64,000 bases of DNA from assembly GCF_026013415.1 (NCBI RefSeq), contig NZ_JAPDOK010000001.1, forward strand, positions 1 through 64,000. Direction: 5' to 3'. The notes beneath the pieces were generated by a model that saw only the letters and a list, made by a program, of their open reading frames with translations, made no database searches and was not told the DNA's origin. Within the stretch, counting starts at the first letter, position 1, and every line of letters starts with the position of its first letter. Of this stretch, positions 36,309 through 45,582 are shown piece by piece. This stretch comes from Sphingomonas caeni (lineage in GTDB: Bacteria; Pseudomonadota; Alphaproteobacteria; Sphingomonadales; Sphingomonadaceae). The position numbers and the translations under genes were made by a program.

Positions 36309-37183
36309 GCGGCGGCTTCGACGCAGCGGCGCAGGTAACGCGCATAATCGGTCTTCCCCATCATCGCCGCGCGCCGCAGCAGCGCATCGGCGTCGAGATA
36401 GCCCAGATCATAGGCGATTTCCTCGGGGCAGGCGATCTTGATCCCCTGGCGATGCTCGATGGTGCGGACGAAGCTGCCCGCGTCGTGCAGGCTGTCGTGC
36501 GTGCCGGTATCGAGCCAGGCATAGCCGCGGCCGAGCCGCGTGACGTCGAGCGTGCCCTCGCGGAGATAGGCCCCGATCACATCGGTGATTTCGAGCTCGC
36601 CGCGCTTGGAGGGTTTGAGCGCGCGGGCAATCTCCACCACCTGCTTGTCGAAGAAATAGAGGCCGGTGACCGCCCAGTTCGATTTGGGGTTTTCCGGCTT
36701 CTCGACGATGCTGGTCGCGTGGCCTTCGGCATCGAAGGTGGCGACGCCGTAGCGCTCCGGATCCTCGACCTGATAGGCGAAGACGGTGGCGCCCCCGGCC
36801 TCGGCGGCGACCGCGGCCGCCCTGCCCTTCGCGCCGATGCCGTCGCCGTGGAAGATATTGTCGCCGAGGATCAGCGTGGCGGGGCCGCCCTGGAGGAACT
36901 CCTCTCCGATCAGGAAGGCCTGGGCGAGCCCCTCGGGCTTGGGCTGCTCGGCATAGCGGATCGCGATGCCGAATTCGGACCCATCGCCGAGCAGCGCCTC
37001 GAAGGCCGGCAAGTCGCGGGGGGACGAGATGATGAGGATGTCGCGGATGCCCGACATCATCAGCACCGAGAGCGGATAATAGATCATCGGCTTGTCGAAC
37101 ACCGGCAGCAGCTGCTTCGAGATCGACAGAGTCGCCGGATAGAGGCGCGTGCCCGATCCGCCGGCGAGGATGATACCCTTCAC
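36305..37183 (-). CDS. rfbA: Glucose-1-phosphate thymidylyltransferase
   Basis: With the GTG start at 37183 the product is 292 residues, the usual RmlA length, and begins with the family motif [17 protein letters not shown], followed by [16 protein letters not shown] and [11 protein letters not shown]. It makes dTDP-glucose from glucose-1-P and dTTP. A TTG at 37225 would add 14 residues without homology, so I prefer 37183, although neither start has a strong ribosome binding site. It is upstream of and coupled to rfbB. Its upstream region holds a dense cluster of GANTC sites shared with the divergent SET-domain gene. Confidence 0.95.
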   Translation of the reverse strand: MKGIILAGGSGTRLYPATLSISKQLLPVFDKPMIYYPLSVLMMSGIRDILIISSPRDLPAFEALLGDGSEFGIAIRYAEQPKPEGLAQAFLIGEEFLQGGPATLILGDNIFHGDGIGAKGRAAAVAAEAGGATVFAYQVEDPERYGVATFDAEGHATSIVEKPENPKSNWAVTGLYFFDKQVVEIARALKPSKRGELEITDVIGAYLREGTLDVTRLGRGYAWLDTGTHDSLHDAGSFVRTIEHRQGIKIACPEEIAYDLGYLDADALLRRAAMMGKTDYARYLRRCVEAAA

Positions 37184-37231
37184 GCCATGCTGGATACGCT
37201 TGTCGGTCGCTCGCCGGTCGAACAAATCGCT

Positions 37232-37364
37232 GACTCCTGTGTTGCAGCCCTTCTGCCCGACAAAGGTTCAAAAAGCCTTTTGACTCCGGAAGCGAATCGA
37301 GTCCGTCGAAAAGGGCGATTCACCGCGACTCGTGGTGACTCCGCGAGTCGTGGTGGACGGAGTC
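37232..37364. promoter_or_regulatory. Cluster of nine GANTC (CcrM-type) methylation sites
   Basis: GANTC occurs at 37232, 37282, 37294, 37299, 37317, 37327, 37337, 37345 and 37360 (first bases), that is nine sites in 133 bp, where one per about 256 bp is expected in random sequence of even composition. GANTC is the target of the cell-cycle-regulated CcrM methyltransferase of alphaproteobacteria. Several sites also form overlapping hairpins: CGACTCG / CGAGTCG (37326-37332 and 37344-37350) competes with GACTCC / GGAGTC (37337-37342 and 37359-37364). The cluster lies between divergent rfbA and the SET-domain gene. Confidence 0.7.
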
Positions 37365-37405
37365 ATTGCGATATGGTAAACATCCCTGTTCGGGAGGGGT
37401 GTATT

Positions 37406-38548
37406 TTGACCTTCGATCTGCTGTTCCTGGCCGCGGTCGGGCTGAGTTTCTCGGCCTATGCGGTCTATCTGGTCGGGCTGCGCCGCCAGCAGGTGCGCCC
37501 GAACCGCGCCTCATGGCTGATCTGGAGCGCGGCGACGGGGCTCGAGGCGCTGACCTATGCCGCGGTCAATCCCGGCGCGCCGCAAGGCTGGGTGTTCGCG
37601 GTGGGCGCGGTGGCGTGCGCGGTGGTGGCGATCGGCATCTGGCACAAGTCGAGCTGGGCGCCGCCGAGCAATACCGAGACCCTTTGCATCGCGACCTGCC
37701 TGACCGCGCTGGTGATCTGGCTGGTGTTCCGCGAGACCTTCTGGGCGCACATGCTCGTCGTGGCGGCGGTGCCGGTGAGCTTCTGGCCGACCTGGGCGAG
37801 CGTGTGGCGCGACCGCGCGAACGAGCGTTCGCCGGCCTGGGGCCTATGGACCTTCGGCGATCTCGCCACCCTCCTCCTCGCGGTCCGCGCGAGCGAGCCG
37901 GGCGTGGCCGAGATGGCCTATGTCGTGGTCGAGTTCCTCTGCCACGCCTCGGTCTGGTTCATGATCGGGCTTGCGACGATCAACCCGATGCGCGCGCTGG
38001 GCGTGCGGCGCGGGCGGCTGTTCCTGCTCGACCGGCTCCGCCCGACGACCAATTTGTTCCGCGTCGAGGAGAACCATCTCGGCAAGGCCGTGTTCGCCGC
38101 GGTTCCCTTTGCCGAGGGCGATACGCTGCTCGAATTCACCGGGCGCCGCTTCCGGGTCGATCAGATTCCCAGCCTGATGCGCGGCAGCGAGGACCGCTTC
38201 GTCCAGGTGACGCCCGATCACTATATGGGGCCCAGCGGCCGGCTCGACGATCTGGTCAACCATAGCTGCATGCCCAATGCCGGCCTGCGCTTCACCGAGG
38301 AGGGCGTGTTCCTCGTCGCGGTCCGCGCGATCGTGCCGGGCGAGGAAGTGACCTGGGACTATTCGACCACGCTCAAGGAATCGAACTGGCACATGATCTG
38401 CCAGTGCCGGACCCCGGAATGCCGCCGCGTCATCGGCAATTTCGATTCGCTCGATCCCGACCGGCAGGAGTTCTTCCGTGCGCGCAACCTCGTCGCGCCC
38501 TATCTGCGCCGCGCCGATCTGGTCACGCGGAAACGCCGCGCGAGCTAG
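37406..38548 (+). CDS. Polytopic membrane protein fused to a C-terminal SET domain
   Basis: The 380-residue product has about seven hydrophobic segments (residues 1-198), including a RPNRASWLIW motif (31-40) like that of PQ-loop/SWEET-type small membrane proteins. A cytoplasmic SET domain follows (about 212-345) with NHSCMPNA (285-292), GEEVTWDYS (312-320) and a post-SET cysteine group CQCRTPEC (332-339), the residues expected for a lysine methyltransferase. The TTG start at 37406 is chosen because GGAGGGG (37393-37399) lies six bases upstream; ATG 37373 would add 11 residues and has no such site. It is preceded by nine GANTC sites. Substrate unknown; histone-free bacteria use such domains on ribosomal or other proteins. 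Confidence 0.85.
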   Translation: MTFDLLFLAAVGLSFSAYAVYLVGLRRQQVRPNRASWLIWSAATGLEALTYAAVNPGAPQGWVFAVGAVACAVVAIGIWHKSSWAPPSNTETLCIATCLTALVIWLVFRETFWAHMLVVAAVPVSFWPTWASVWRDRANERSPAWGLWTFGDLATLLLAVRASEPGVAEMAYVVVEFLCHASVWFMIGLATINPMRALGVRRGRLFLLDRLRPTTNLFRVEENHLGKAVFAAVPFAEGDTLLEFTGRRFRVDQIPSLMRGSEDRFVQVTPDHYMGPSGRLDDLVNHSCMPNAGLRFTEEGVFLVAVRAIVPGEEVTWDYSTTLKESNWHMICQCRTPECRRVIGNFDSLDPDRQEFFRARNLVAPYLRRADLVTRKRRAS

Positions 38549-39546
<998 letters not shown>

Positions 39547-39635
39547 GGTCCCGCACAACGCGTTCATTGGTGACCTTTTCCCGAGGGGAAAAGCGCAGAT
39601 TGTTGGGTTGGTGGGGCGCCAGGGTGCAGACGGTT

Positions 39636-39695
39636 CAAGGAGCGGCCGGATGCCCGGACGCGGTGAACCAAGCAGGCGAAATCCTACATTTCAAG
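39636..39695 (-). repeat. Dispersed ~60-bp repeat, copy 2 (inverted relative to copy 1)
   Basis: Read on the minus strand from 39695 to 39636 this matches 28868-28928: the first 19 bases (CTTGAAATGTAGGATTTCG) are identical, then scattered mismatches and a one-base length difference. It sits in the 250-bp gap between wbpB and the CHASE4 kinase gene, next to a REP-like element; that gap has no ORF. Confidence 0.8.
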
Positions 39696-39704
39696 TGCTT
39701 ATAT

Positions 39705-39789
39705 CCGTCATCCCGGCGAAAGCCGGGACCCGGAGCCAAGCAGGGCATCGCTTCGTAACTCCGGGCCCCGGCTTTCGCCGGGATGACGG
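39705..39789. repeat. REP-like element, copy 2
   Basis: Inverted arms beginning CCGTCATCCCGGCGAAAGCC (from 39705) and ending GGCTTTCGCCGGGATGACGG (to 39789) flank a 33-bp spacer. The 23-bp core arms (39708-39730 and 39764-39786) match copy 1 at 22771-22848, with a single mismatch between them. It lies between the convergent genes wbpB and the CHASE4 kinase. Confidence 0.85.
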
Positions 39790-39796
39790 ATAGGGA

Positions 39797-41659
39797 CTAG
39801 GCCGCCAGTTCCTTTTCGGCCGCGAGCATGGGCGCGGCCTTGAGCGTGATCACCGCCCGCGCGCCATGGCCCTTGCCTTCGCTGCGCAGTTCGAGCGTGC
39901 CCTCCATCGCGAGGATCGAGTTGGCGCACCAGTGGAGGCCCAGGCCGCCCGATTTGTGCGCGCGGGTGGAGAAGCCGCGCTGGAACAAGGTCGGCGCGGT
40001 GGCGGGGTCGAAGCCCTCGCCATCGTCGCGGATCACGAGTTCCAGCCGCTCGTCGCGGTCGTGGATCGCGACCGAGATGCTGCCGCCCGAGCGCCCGGTG
40101 GCGGCGATCGCCTCCGCCGCGTTCGAGAAGAGATTGCCGATCACCTGGCTGAGGATCACGCGGTTCGCGAGCACCCAATGGCGCTTCGACGGGAAGCTGA
40201 ACGCGATCGACCCCTGCCCCGAATAGCGCGCGATCGTGGCGTTCTGGGCGACGATATCGGTCAGGTCGCAGGCCTCGAGCTGGGGCCGCTCATGCGCGAC
40301 CTCCTGCTGCTTGCCGATGATTTCGAGGACATTGTGGAGCGCCTCGCGGCCGATCTCGATCTGGCGTCGGCGCTCCTCGCGCTCCTCCTCGACCGCCTGC
40401 GCGGCCGCCGCGAGGAAGGCGACGAGCTTCTGGCGCCGCACCTCGGGAATGTCGCCGCGCGCGAGCTCGGCAAAGGCCTTGTCCACCACGGTGCGGTCGA
40501 GCTCGACGCTGCGGCCAAGGCCGGCGCTCATCACCGTGCTGATCGGGTTCAAGGCGTTGCGGACATTGTGCATCACCGCCACCGCGCTCTCGCTGCGGCC
40601 CAGCGTGAAGCTCTGCACCTCGAGCTGCTCGCGCAGATCCTTGAGCTGACGGAGCATCGAGTTGAAGCTGGTGACGAGGCTGCCGATCTCGTCGCGGCGC
40701 GGCTTTTCGGTGAGCAGGCCGAGCGTGCCCGAGGCGCGGACCACGCCCATATGGCGCTCGACGCGGTTGAGCGGATTGATGACGAGGGTGGTGATCATCC
40801 GGCGCAGCGCGACGAGCACCAAGGTCAGCAGCAGCACCGAGGCGATCACCGCGAGCATCAGCATCCGCTGGCCGAGCGAGGAGAGATCGCGCGGCAATTG
40901 ATAGGCGGCGGTCGCGACCGGTCCCTTGTCGCCGAGGATGGGGACCGCGATGTCGATGGTCTTGTCGTGGGGCACGACGCTGACCTCGCTTGCGGGTTTG
41001 GCGAGCGTGAGCTTGGCGAAGCCGAGCAGATTGCCGAGCTGTTCGGCGCCGAGCACGCGCGCCATCACGACGAAGCCCCGCGGATCGCCGCCACCGTCGG
41101 TGCGGCGGATGCGCGACACGCCGATCGCGGCGAGCGTGTCGCCCAGGCGCAGATAGAAATCGGCCGACTCTTTGCCCTTCAATGCGGTGGCGAAGTCGAT
41201 GCGGGCAATCGCGCGAAGCAGGTCGGCGCGCTTGGCGGGGACGTCGTTCTGGTCCTTGTCGATCCAGCGGCTGATGACGATGCTCCTGTCCTCGCGGACA
41301 TAGGCCATGCCGTCGACGCCGAGATTGACCATTGCGGAAGGCGCGAAACTATCCTCCTCGAACGCCTTGTTGGGCGACGCCATGTAATCATAGCTGTCGT
41401 TCCAATGGCCGTAGTCGAGCGCGGTGTTCTTCACCTTCGACGCGAATTCGCCGAGCGCGGCATGGGTGCGCTCGACATGGCCGTTCACCGCATCACGCTC
41501 GAGCTTGTTGAAGCTGGGGCTGATGACGAAAGCGAGGACGAGCGTCATCGCCGCCGCGCCGAGCAGGCCGACGCCGGTCAGGATCAATACCAGTTTCGCA
41601 CCCAGCGACGCAGGCGACATGAGGCGCCTGCGGCGGAGCGCGGCGAAACTCTCACCCAT
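39797..41659 (-). CDS. CHASE4-domain sensor histidine kinase
   Basis: The 620-residue protein has two membrane helices (near 20-40 and 275-295) around a periplasmic CHASE4 domain (NTALDYGHWNDSYDYM), a HAMP domain, a dimerisation region with VMHNVRNALNPIS, and a HATPase domain (NLFSNAAEAI, DDGEGFD, KSGGLGLHWCANSI). The H-box HNVRNALNP departs from the common HELRTPL, so it belongs to a divergent kinase subfamily. ATG 41659 overlaps the stop of the REC-GGDEF-EAL gene (TGATG), which suggests that the two proteins work together. Confidence 0.88.
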   Translation of the reverse strand: MGESFAALRRRRLMSPASLGAKLVLILTGVGLLGAAAMTLVLAFVISPSFNKLERDAVNGHVERTHAALGEFASKVKNTALDYGHWNDSYDYMASPNKAFEEDSFAPSAMVNLGVDGMAYVREDRSIVISRWIDKDQNDVPAKRADLLRAIARIDFATALKGKESADFYLRLGDTLAAIGVSRIRRTDGGGDPRGFVVMARVLGAEQLGNLLGFAKLTLAKPASEVSVVPHDKTIDIAVPILGDKGPVATAAYQLPRDLSSLGQRMLMLAVIASVLLLTLVLVALRRMITTLVINPLNRVERHMGVVRASGTLGLLTEKPRRDEIGSLVTSFNSMLRQLKDLREQLEVQSFTLGRSESAVAVMHNVRNALNPISTVMSAGLGRSVELDRTVVDKAFAELARGDIPEVRRQKLVAFLAAAAQAVEEEREERRRQIEIGREALHNVLEIIGKQQEVAHERPQLEACDLTDIVAQNATIARYSGQGSIAFSFPSKRHWVLANRVILSQVIGNLFSNAAEAIAATGRSGGSISVAIHDRDERLELVIRDDGEGFDPATAPTLFQRGFSTRAHKSGGLGLHWCANSILAMEGTLELRSEGKGHGARAVITLKAAPMLAAEKELAA

Positions 41660-43584
41660 CAGCCGTGCGTCCCGTTCCCTGCCTGAATCTCGATTTCCTC
41701 GACCTCGTCGATCTCCTCCACGGGGCGGAGGAAGCGCCTGTTCGCGAGTTCGAGCGCGGCTTCCTCGGGCATCGGCCGGGCGAGATGATAGCCCTGGAGA
41801 TGGCTGCACCCCGCGACGCGCAGCGCCTGGAGCTGGACCTCGGTCTCGACGCCTTCCGCGACCACTTCCATCCCCAGCGCGCGGCCGAGATGGATGATCG
41901 AATGGACGATCGCGGCACTTTCGCGCTCCTTGCCCATGCCGTCGACGAAGCTGCGGTCGATCTTGAGGCAGTCGAGCGCGAAGCGGCGGATGTTCCACAG
42001 CGACGAATAGCCGGTGCCGAAATCGTCGAGCGCGATGCGGAAGCCCATCTGGCGCAGGCGGAACAGGGTCTCGGCGGCGCGCTCGACATCGTCGAAGATC
42101 GCGGTCTCGGTGATCTCGATCTGGAAGCGCATCGGCGAGATGCCGGCATGCTGGACGCGTTCGATGACATGGCCGACGAAATTGGGGCGGCGGAACTGGC
42201 GCGGAGAGAAATTCACCGACACATACTGTCCCGGCCATTCCTTGAGCGTCCGCATCGCCTCGTCGATCACCCAGTCGCCAAGCTCGTGGATCAGGTTCGA
42301 TTCCTCGGCGATCGGGATGAACATGCCCGGCGAGATATGGCCATATTCGGGGCTATTCCAGCGCAGCAGCGCCTCGAAGCCGACGACCTCGAGGGTGGAG
42401 CCCCCGACGATCGGCTGGAACACCAGCTGAAGCTCGCCATTGGCGATCGCGCCCGAAAGCCCGCTCTCGATCTGGCGGCGGAAGCGGATCGATTCGTCCA
42501 TCGTCTCGTCGAACACGCGCACGCAGCCGCGCCCGGCCCGCTTGGCTTCGTTGAGCGCGAGGTCGGCGCGGCGCATCACGTCGATCGGATCGGTCTCGGT
42601 ACCCGCGGGGACCGAGACCACGCCCACCGAGGCGCTGCCCTGAACCGAATGGCCGAACACCTTGAAGCTGGTCGAGCAGGCCTTGATCAGCCGCTCGCAG
42701 GTCATCACCGCTTCGTCCTCGCCGGTGCATTTGACGAGGATCGCGAATTCGTCGCCGCCCAGGCGGGCGACAAAGCCGTCGTCGCCGACATTTTCCTGCA
42801 GGATCGCGCAGACCATGCGGATCAGCTCGTCGCCGGCGAGATGGCCGAACGTGTCGTTGACGATCTTGAACCGGTCGAGGTCCATCATCGCCATCGCGAA
42901 GCAATCGCGGTCGCGGACATGCTCGGCGAGGGTGCGCAGGAAAGCGAGGCGGTTGGGCGCGTCGGTGAGCGAATCATGGTTGGCCATGTGGGTGGCCTTG
43001 GATTCGTTCGCGGCGAGCTCGAGCTTCTGCTCCTCCAGCTCGTCGATCTTGCCCGCCAGCGCCTGGCGCGCGGCCTTGAGCTCGAGATCGATCCGCCAGC
43101 GCTCGCCGAGCGCCGAGGCGGTCTGGATCACCTCCTCGGCCTGGAAGGGCTTGGCGATGTAGAAGATCTTGTCGGCGGGGCCCGCGGCGCGGCTGATGTC
43201 GAGCGGCGAAAAATCCGAATAGCCGGTGACGATCACCAGGTTGATATCGGGATCGAGCGCGCGGATACGCTTGGCGGTCTCCTTGCCGTCGATGCCCGGG
43301 GGCATGCGGACGTCGATGAAGGCGACGGCGAAGCGGTTGCCGCTCTCGATCGATTCCTCGACCGCCGCGACCGCGTCGAGGCCTTGCATGAAATGCGCAC
43401 AGTCGAATTCGGGGCGGCCGCCGTCGTTCGCGGCGCCAGACGCGATGGGAGCTTCGTCATCGCCGAACAGTTCGGCTGCCATCGCCGAGAGCGCGGCCCC
43501 TTCGGCGCCGCTGCCACGGGCTGCAAAACACTCGCGATACGAGTTGTGCATCCCCTGCTCATCGTCAACGATCAGTATGCGCAC
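41659..43584 (-). CDS. REC-GGDEF-EAL response regulator (c-di-GMP turnover)
   Basis: The 641-residue protein begins with a receiver domain (ILIVDDEQGMHNSYRE, Asp in FIDVRMPPGIDG, Lys in YIAKPFQ) that carries an insertion of about 50 residues, then a coiled coil (about 175-205), a GGDEF domain with intact RLGGDEFAIL and an EAL domain with EALLRW, IEITETAIF, LDDFGTGYSSL and VAEGVET. Both catalytic sites look complete, so it could make and degrade c-di-GMP depending on phosphorylation. It heads an operon with the CHASE4 kinase, its likely phosphodonor. Such modules commonly control exopolysaccharide output. Confidence 0.92.
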   Translation of the reverse strand: MRILIVDDEQGMHNSYRECFAARGSGAEGAALSAMAAELFGDDEAPIASGAANDGGRPEFDCAHFMQGLDAVAAVEESIESGNRFAVAFIDVRMPPGIDGKETAKRIRALDPDINLVIVTGYSDFSPLDISRAAGPADKIFYIAKPFQAEEVIQTASALGERWRIDLELKAARQALAGKIDELEEQKLELAANESKATHMANHDSLTDAPNRLAFLRTLAEHVRDRDCFAMAMMDLDRFKIVNDTFGHLAGDELIRMVCAILQENVGDDGFVARLGGDEFAILVKCTGEDEAVMTCERLIKACSTSFKVFGHSVQGSASVGVVSVPAGTETDPIDVMRRADLALNEAKRAGRGCVRVFDETMDESIRFRRQIESGLSGAIANGELQLVFQPIVGGSTLEVVGFEALLRWNSPEYGHISPGMFIPIAEESNLIHELGDWVIDEAMRTLKEWPGQYVSVNFSPRQFRRPNFVGHVIERVQHAGISPMRFQIEITETAIFDDVERAAETLFRLRQMGFRIALDDFGTGYSSLWNIRRFALDCLKIDRSFVDGMGKERESAAIVHSIIHLGRALGMEVVAEGVETEVQLQALRVAGCSHLQGYHLARPMPEEAALELANRRFLRPVEEIDEVEEIEIQAGNGTHG

Positions 43585-43730
43585 GGTGCGGTCACCCCCT
43601 TAGAGTATTTCATCGGAGTAACCGGGCAGGGTTAAACGCCGGTAAAGACCTCGCGCGAATCCATGCACTCCCGGTGGCATTCGTGTGTTCGCGTACCTGC
43701 CCCGAACTCCGCCAGACGAAGGGCGGGATG

Positions 43731-43780
43731 GGAGCGGGCCGAAGCTGCAACCGATCCCAGCGGCTTCGGCCCTTCGCTCC
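43731..43780. repeat. Long hairpin in the divergent promoter region
   Basis: GGAGC-GGGCCGAAGC (43731-43745) pairs with GCTTCGGCCC-TTC-GCTCC (43763-43780), giving 15 base pairs with a 3-nt bulge and a 17-nt loop. It is 40 bp upstream of the CitE-like gene and would lie in its 5' leader if transcription starts further upstream. No T-run follows. The rest of 43585-43819 shows no ORF. Confidence 0.5.
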
Positions 43781-43819
43781 CCGGTTTACGCCGCCCGCAC
43801 CAGCGGATATCCCGGCGCC

Positions 43820-44689
43820 ATGGCCAATCCCTTCGTCGCGCGCTCCCTGTTGTTCGCTCCGGGCGATTCCGAGCGGAAGATCGTGAAGGCCGGCGCGAGC
43901 GGCGCGGATCTGGTGCTGCTCGACCTCGAGGATTCGGTGGCGGCGGCGAACAAGTCCGAGGCGCGGCGGATCGTCAGCGCGCACCTCAAGACCGCCACAC
44001 GCGCGCAGCCGCAATGGGTGCGGATCAATCCGCTCGACGGCGAGCATGCGCTGACCGACTTGGCCGCCGTGGTGCATGCGCGGCCGGACGGCATCCTGCT
44101 CCCCAAGGGATCGCGCGCCGAGGCCGAGCGGCTGCACCATTATCTGACCGCGCTGGAAGCGGCGGCGGGGCTGGAGATCGGCGGGATCGCCACCGCGGTG
44201 ATCGCGACCGAGACCGCGCAGGCAATGTTCGGGCTGGGCGACTATGCCGGCTGTCCGCGTCTGGCCGCGCTGACCTGGGGGGCCGAGGACAGCGCGACTG
44301 CGCTGGGGGCGACGGGGAACCGCAATGCCGAGGGCCGCTATGACGCGCCGTACCAGCTGCTCCGCTCGCTGTGCCTGATGGGGTCGGTCGCGGCCGGGGT
44401 GGCGCCGATCGAGACGATCCATGGCGATTTCCGCGATCTCGACGGGCTCGCCAGCGTCGCCGCGGAAGCGCGGCGCGCGGGGTTCCGGGGGATGCTGGCG
44501 ATCCATCCCGATCAGGTGCCGGTGATCAACGCGGCGTTCAGTCCGTCCGATCGCGAGATCGAAGCGGCCGAGGCGGTGGTCGCCGCCTTTGCCGCCCATC
44601 CCGGCGCGGGGGTGGTGGGGCTGAACGGCGCGATGCTCGACCTGCCCCATCTGCGCCGCGCCGAGGCGGTGCTGGCGATGCGGCGGTGA
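43820..44689 (+). CDS. CitE-like HpcH/HpaI aldolase family lyase
   Basis: The 289-residue TIM-barrel protein has LLFAPGDSERKIVKA, LVLLDLEDSVAAANK, VRINPLDG, LPKGSRAEAE, IATETAQAMF and WGAEDSA, the marks of citrate-lyase beta-subunit-like enzymes. Stand-alone members act on malyl-, citramalyl- or related CoA thioesters rather than in the citrate lyase complex; citC/D/F are absent here. I start at ATG 43820; an earlier in-frame start at 43685 adds residues without homology. The next gene overlaps its stop as GTGA. Confidence 0.88.
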   Translation: MANPFVARSLLFAPGDSERKIVKAGASGADLVLLDLEDSVAAANKSEARRIVSAHLKTATRAQPQWVRINPLDGEHALTDLAAVVHARPDGILLPKGSRAEAERLHHYLTALEAAAGLEIGGIATAVIATETAQAMFGLGDYAGCPRLAALTWGAEDSATALGATGNRNAEGRYDAPYQLLRSLCLMGSVAAGVAPIETIHGDFRDLDGLASVAAEARRAGFRGMLAIHPDQVPVINAAFSPSDREIEAAEAVVAAFAAHPGAGVVGLNGAMLDLPHLRRAEAVLAMRR

Positions 44690-45582
44690 TCTTCGCAGCG
44701 CTCCTGCTGGTCGCAGTGCCGCAGGAGCGGGCCGGGCCGGTCTGCGATGCGGTCTGGCGCGACGAGGGGCGCGGCCGCGAGGTGCCCGTCCGCATCAGGA
44801 TGCCCGCGGGGACGGCCAAGGCGCCGGTGATCCTGTTCAGCCATGGGCTAGGCGGCTCGACCGATGCCGGGACGATCTGGGCCAAGGCCTGGGCCGAGGC
44901 CGGGTTCATCGTCATCCATATCCAGCATCCCGGGAGCGACACGCCCGCGGTGCGCGCCAACGGTTTCCGCGCATCGATGGGGGCGGAGCAGCTGGTGGCG
45001 CGCGTCGGCGATGTCCGCTTCGTCATCGATCGCGTGGCGGCGCATCAGCGGCAGGATGCGTGCGATCTCGGGCGCGCCGATGCCGATCATATCGGCATGT
45101 CGGGCCACAGCTTCGGCGCGCACACGACCCAGGCGGTCGCGGGGCAGCGCTATGGCAGCTATGGCGCGGCGTTCGCCGATCCCCGGATCAAGGCCGCGAT
45201 CGCCTTCAGCCCCTCGCCGGGGCAGAATAGCGACAGCGACGCGTTCGGCGCGATCCGCATCCCCTTCTTCTCGCTGACCGGCAGCCTCGACGCAGTGCCG
45301 CAGCTCACCGCCACCACACCCGAGGATCGCCAGCGCCCCTTCCGGGCGATGCCGGCGGGGGGCAAATATCTGCTGGTGTTCGATGGCGCGAACCATGCCG
45401 CGTTCGGCGGGCAGCATTATGCGCCGCGCGGGCCCGCGCCCGACGACCATGTCGAGCCGATCGTCATCCGGCTGACGACGCTGTTCTGGCGCTGGACGCT
45501 GATGGGCGATGCCTCCGCCAAGGTGGCGCTCGACAAGGGCGATCCCGATCTGGGGCCGCAGGACAGGTTCGAGAAGAAATAG
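44686..45582 (+). CDS. Secreted alpha/beta hydrolase (tandem copy 1)
   Basis: This 298-residue protein starts at GTG 44686 with a short hydrophobic leader (IFAALLLVAVPQ), then VILFSHGLGGSTDAG (oxyanion loop), the nucleophile elbow GMSGHSFGAHT, and a late histidine region FDGANHAAFGG. It resembles the platelet-activating-factor acetylhydrolase/chlorophyllase-like dienelactone hydrolase group. The neighbour at 45582 is a paralogue in the same order of motifs, and both end with TLFWRWTLMGD and a DPxLGPxDRFE tail. It overlaps the CitE-like gene (GTGA). The substrate is unknown. Confidence 0.82.
   Translation: MIFAALLLVAVPQERAGPVCDAVWRDEGRGREVPVRIRMPAGTAKAPVILFSHGLGGSTDAGTIWAKAWAEAGFIVIHIQHPGSDTPAVRANGFRASMGAEQLVARVGDVRFVIDRVAAHQRQDACDLGRADADHIGMSGHSFGAHTTQAVAGQRYGSYGAAFADPRIKAAIAFSPSPGQNSDSDAFGAIRIPFFSLTGSLDAVPQLTATTPEDRQRPFRAMPAGGKYLLVFDGANHAAFGGQHYAPRGPAPDDHVEPIVIRLTTLFWRWTLMGDASAKVALDKGDPDLGPQDRFEKK

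Noticed and set aside
37184..37225. Longer rfbA start at TTG 37225
   Set aside because: The 14 added residues have no counterpart in RmlA, and GTG 37183 gives the normal N-terminus and length.
36452..37405. Open frame upstream of the SET gene overlapping rfbA
   Set aside because: It is antisense to rfbA, whose motifs are complete; the SET gene has a strong ribosome binding site at TTG 37406.
41665..43635. 656-codon open frame opposite the REC-GGDEF-EAL gene
   Set aside because: It is antisense to a protein with intact catalytic motifs, has no recognisable domain and no ribosome binding site.
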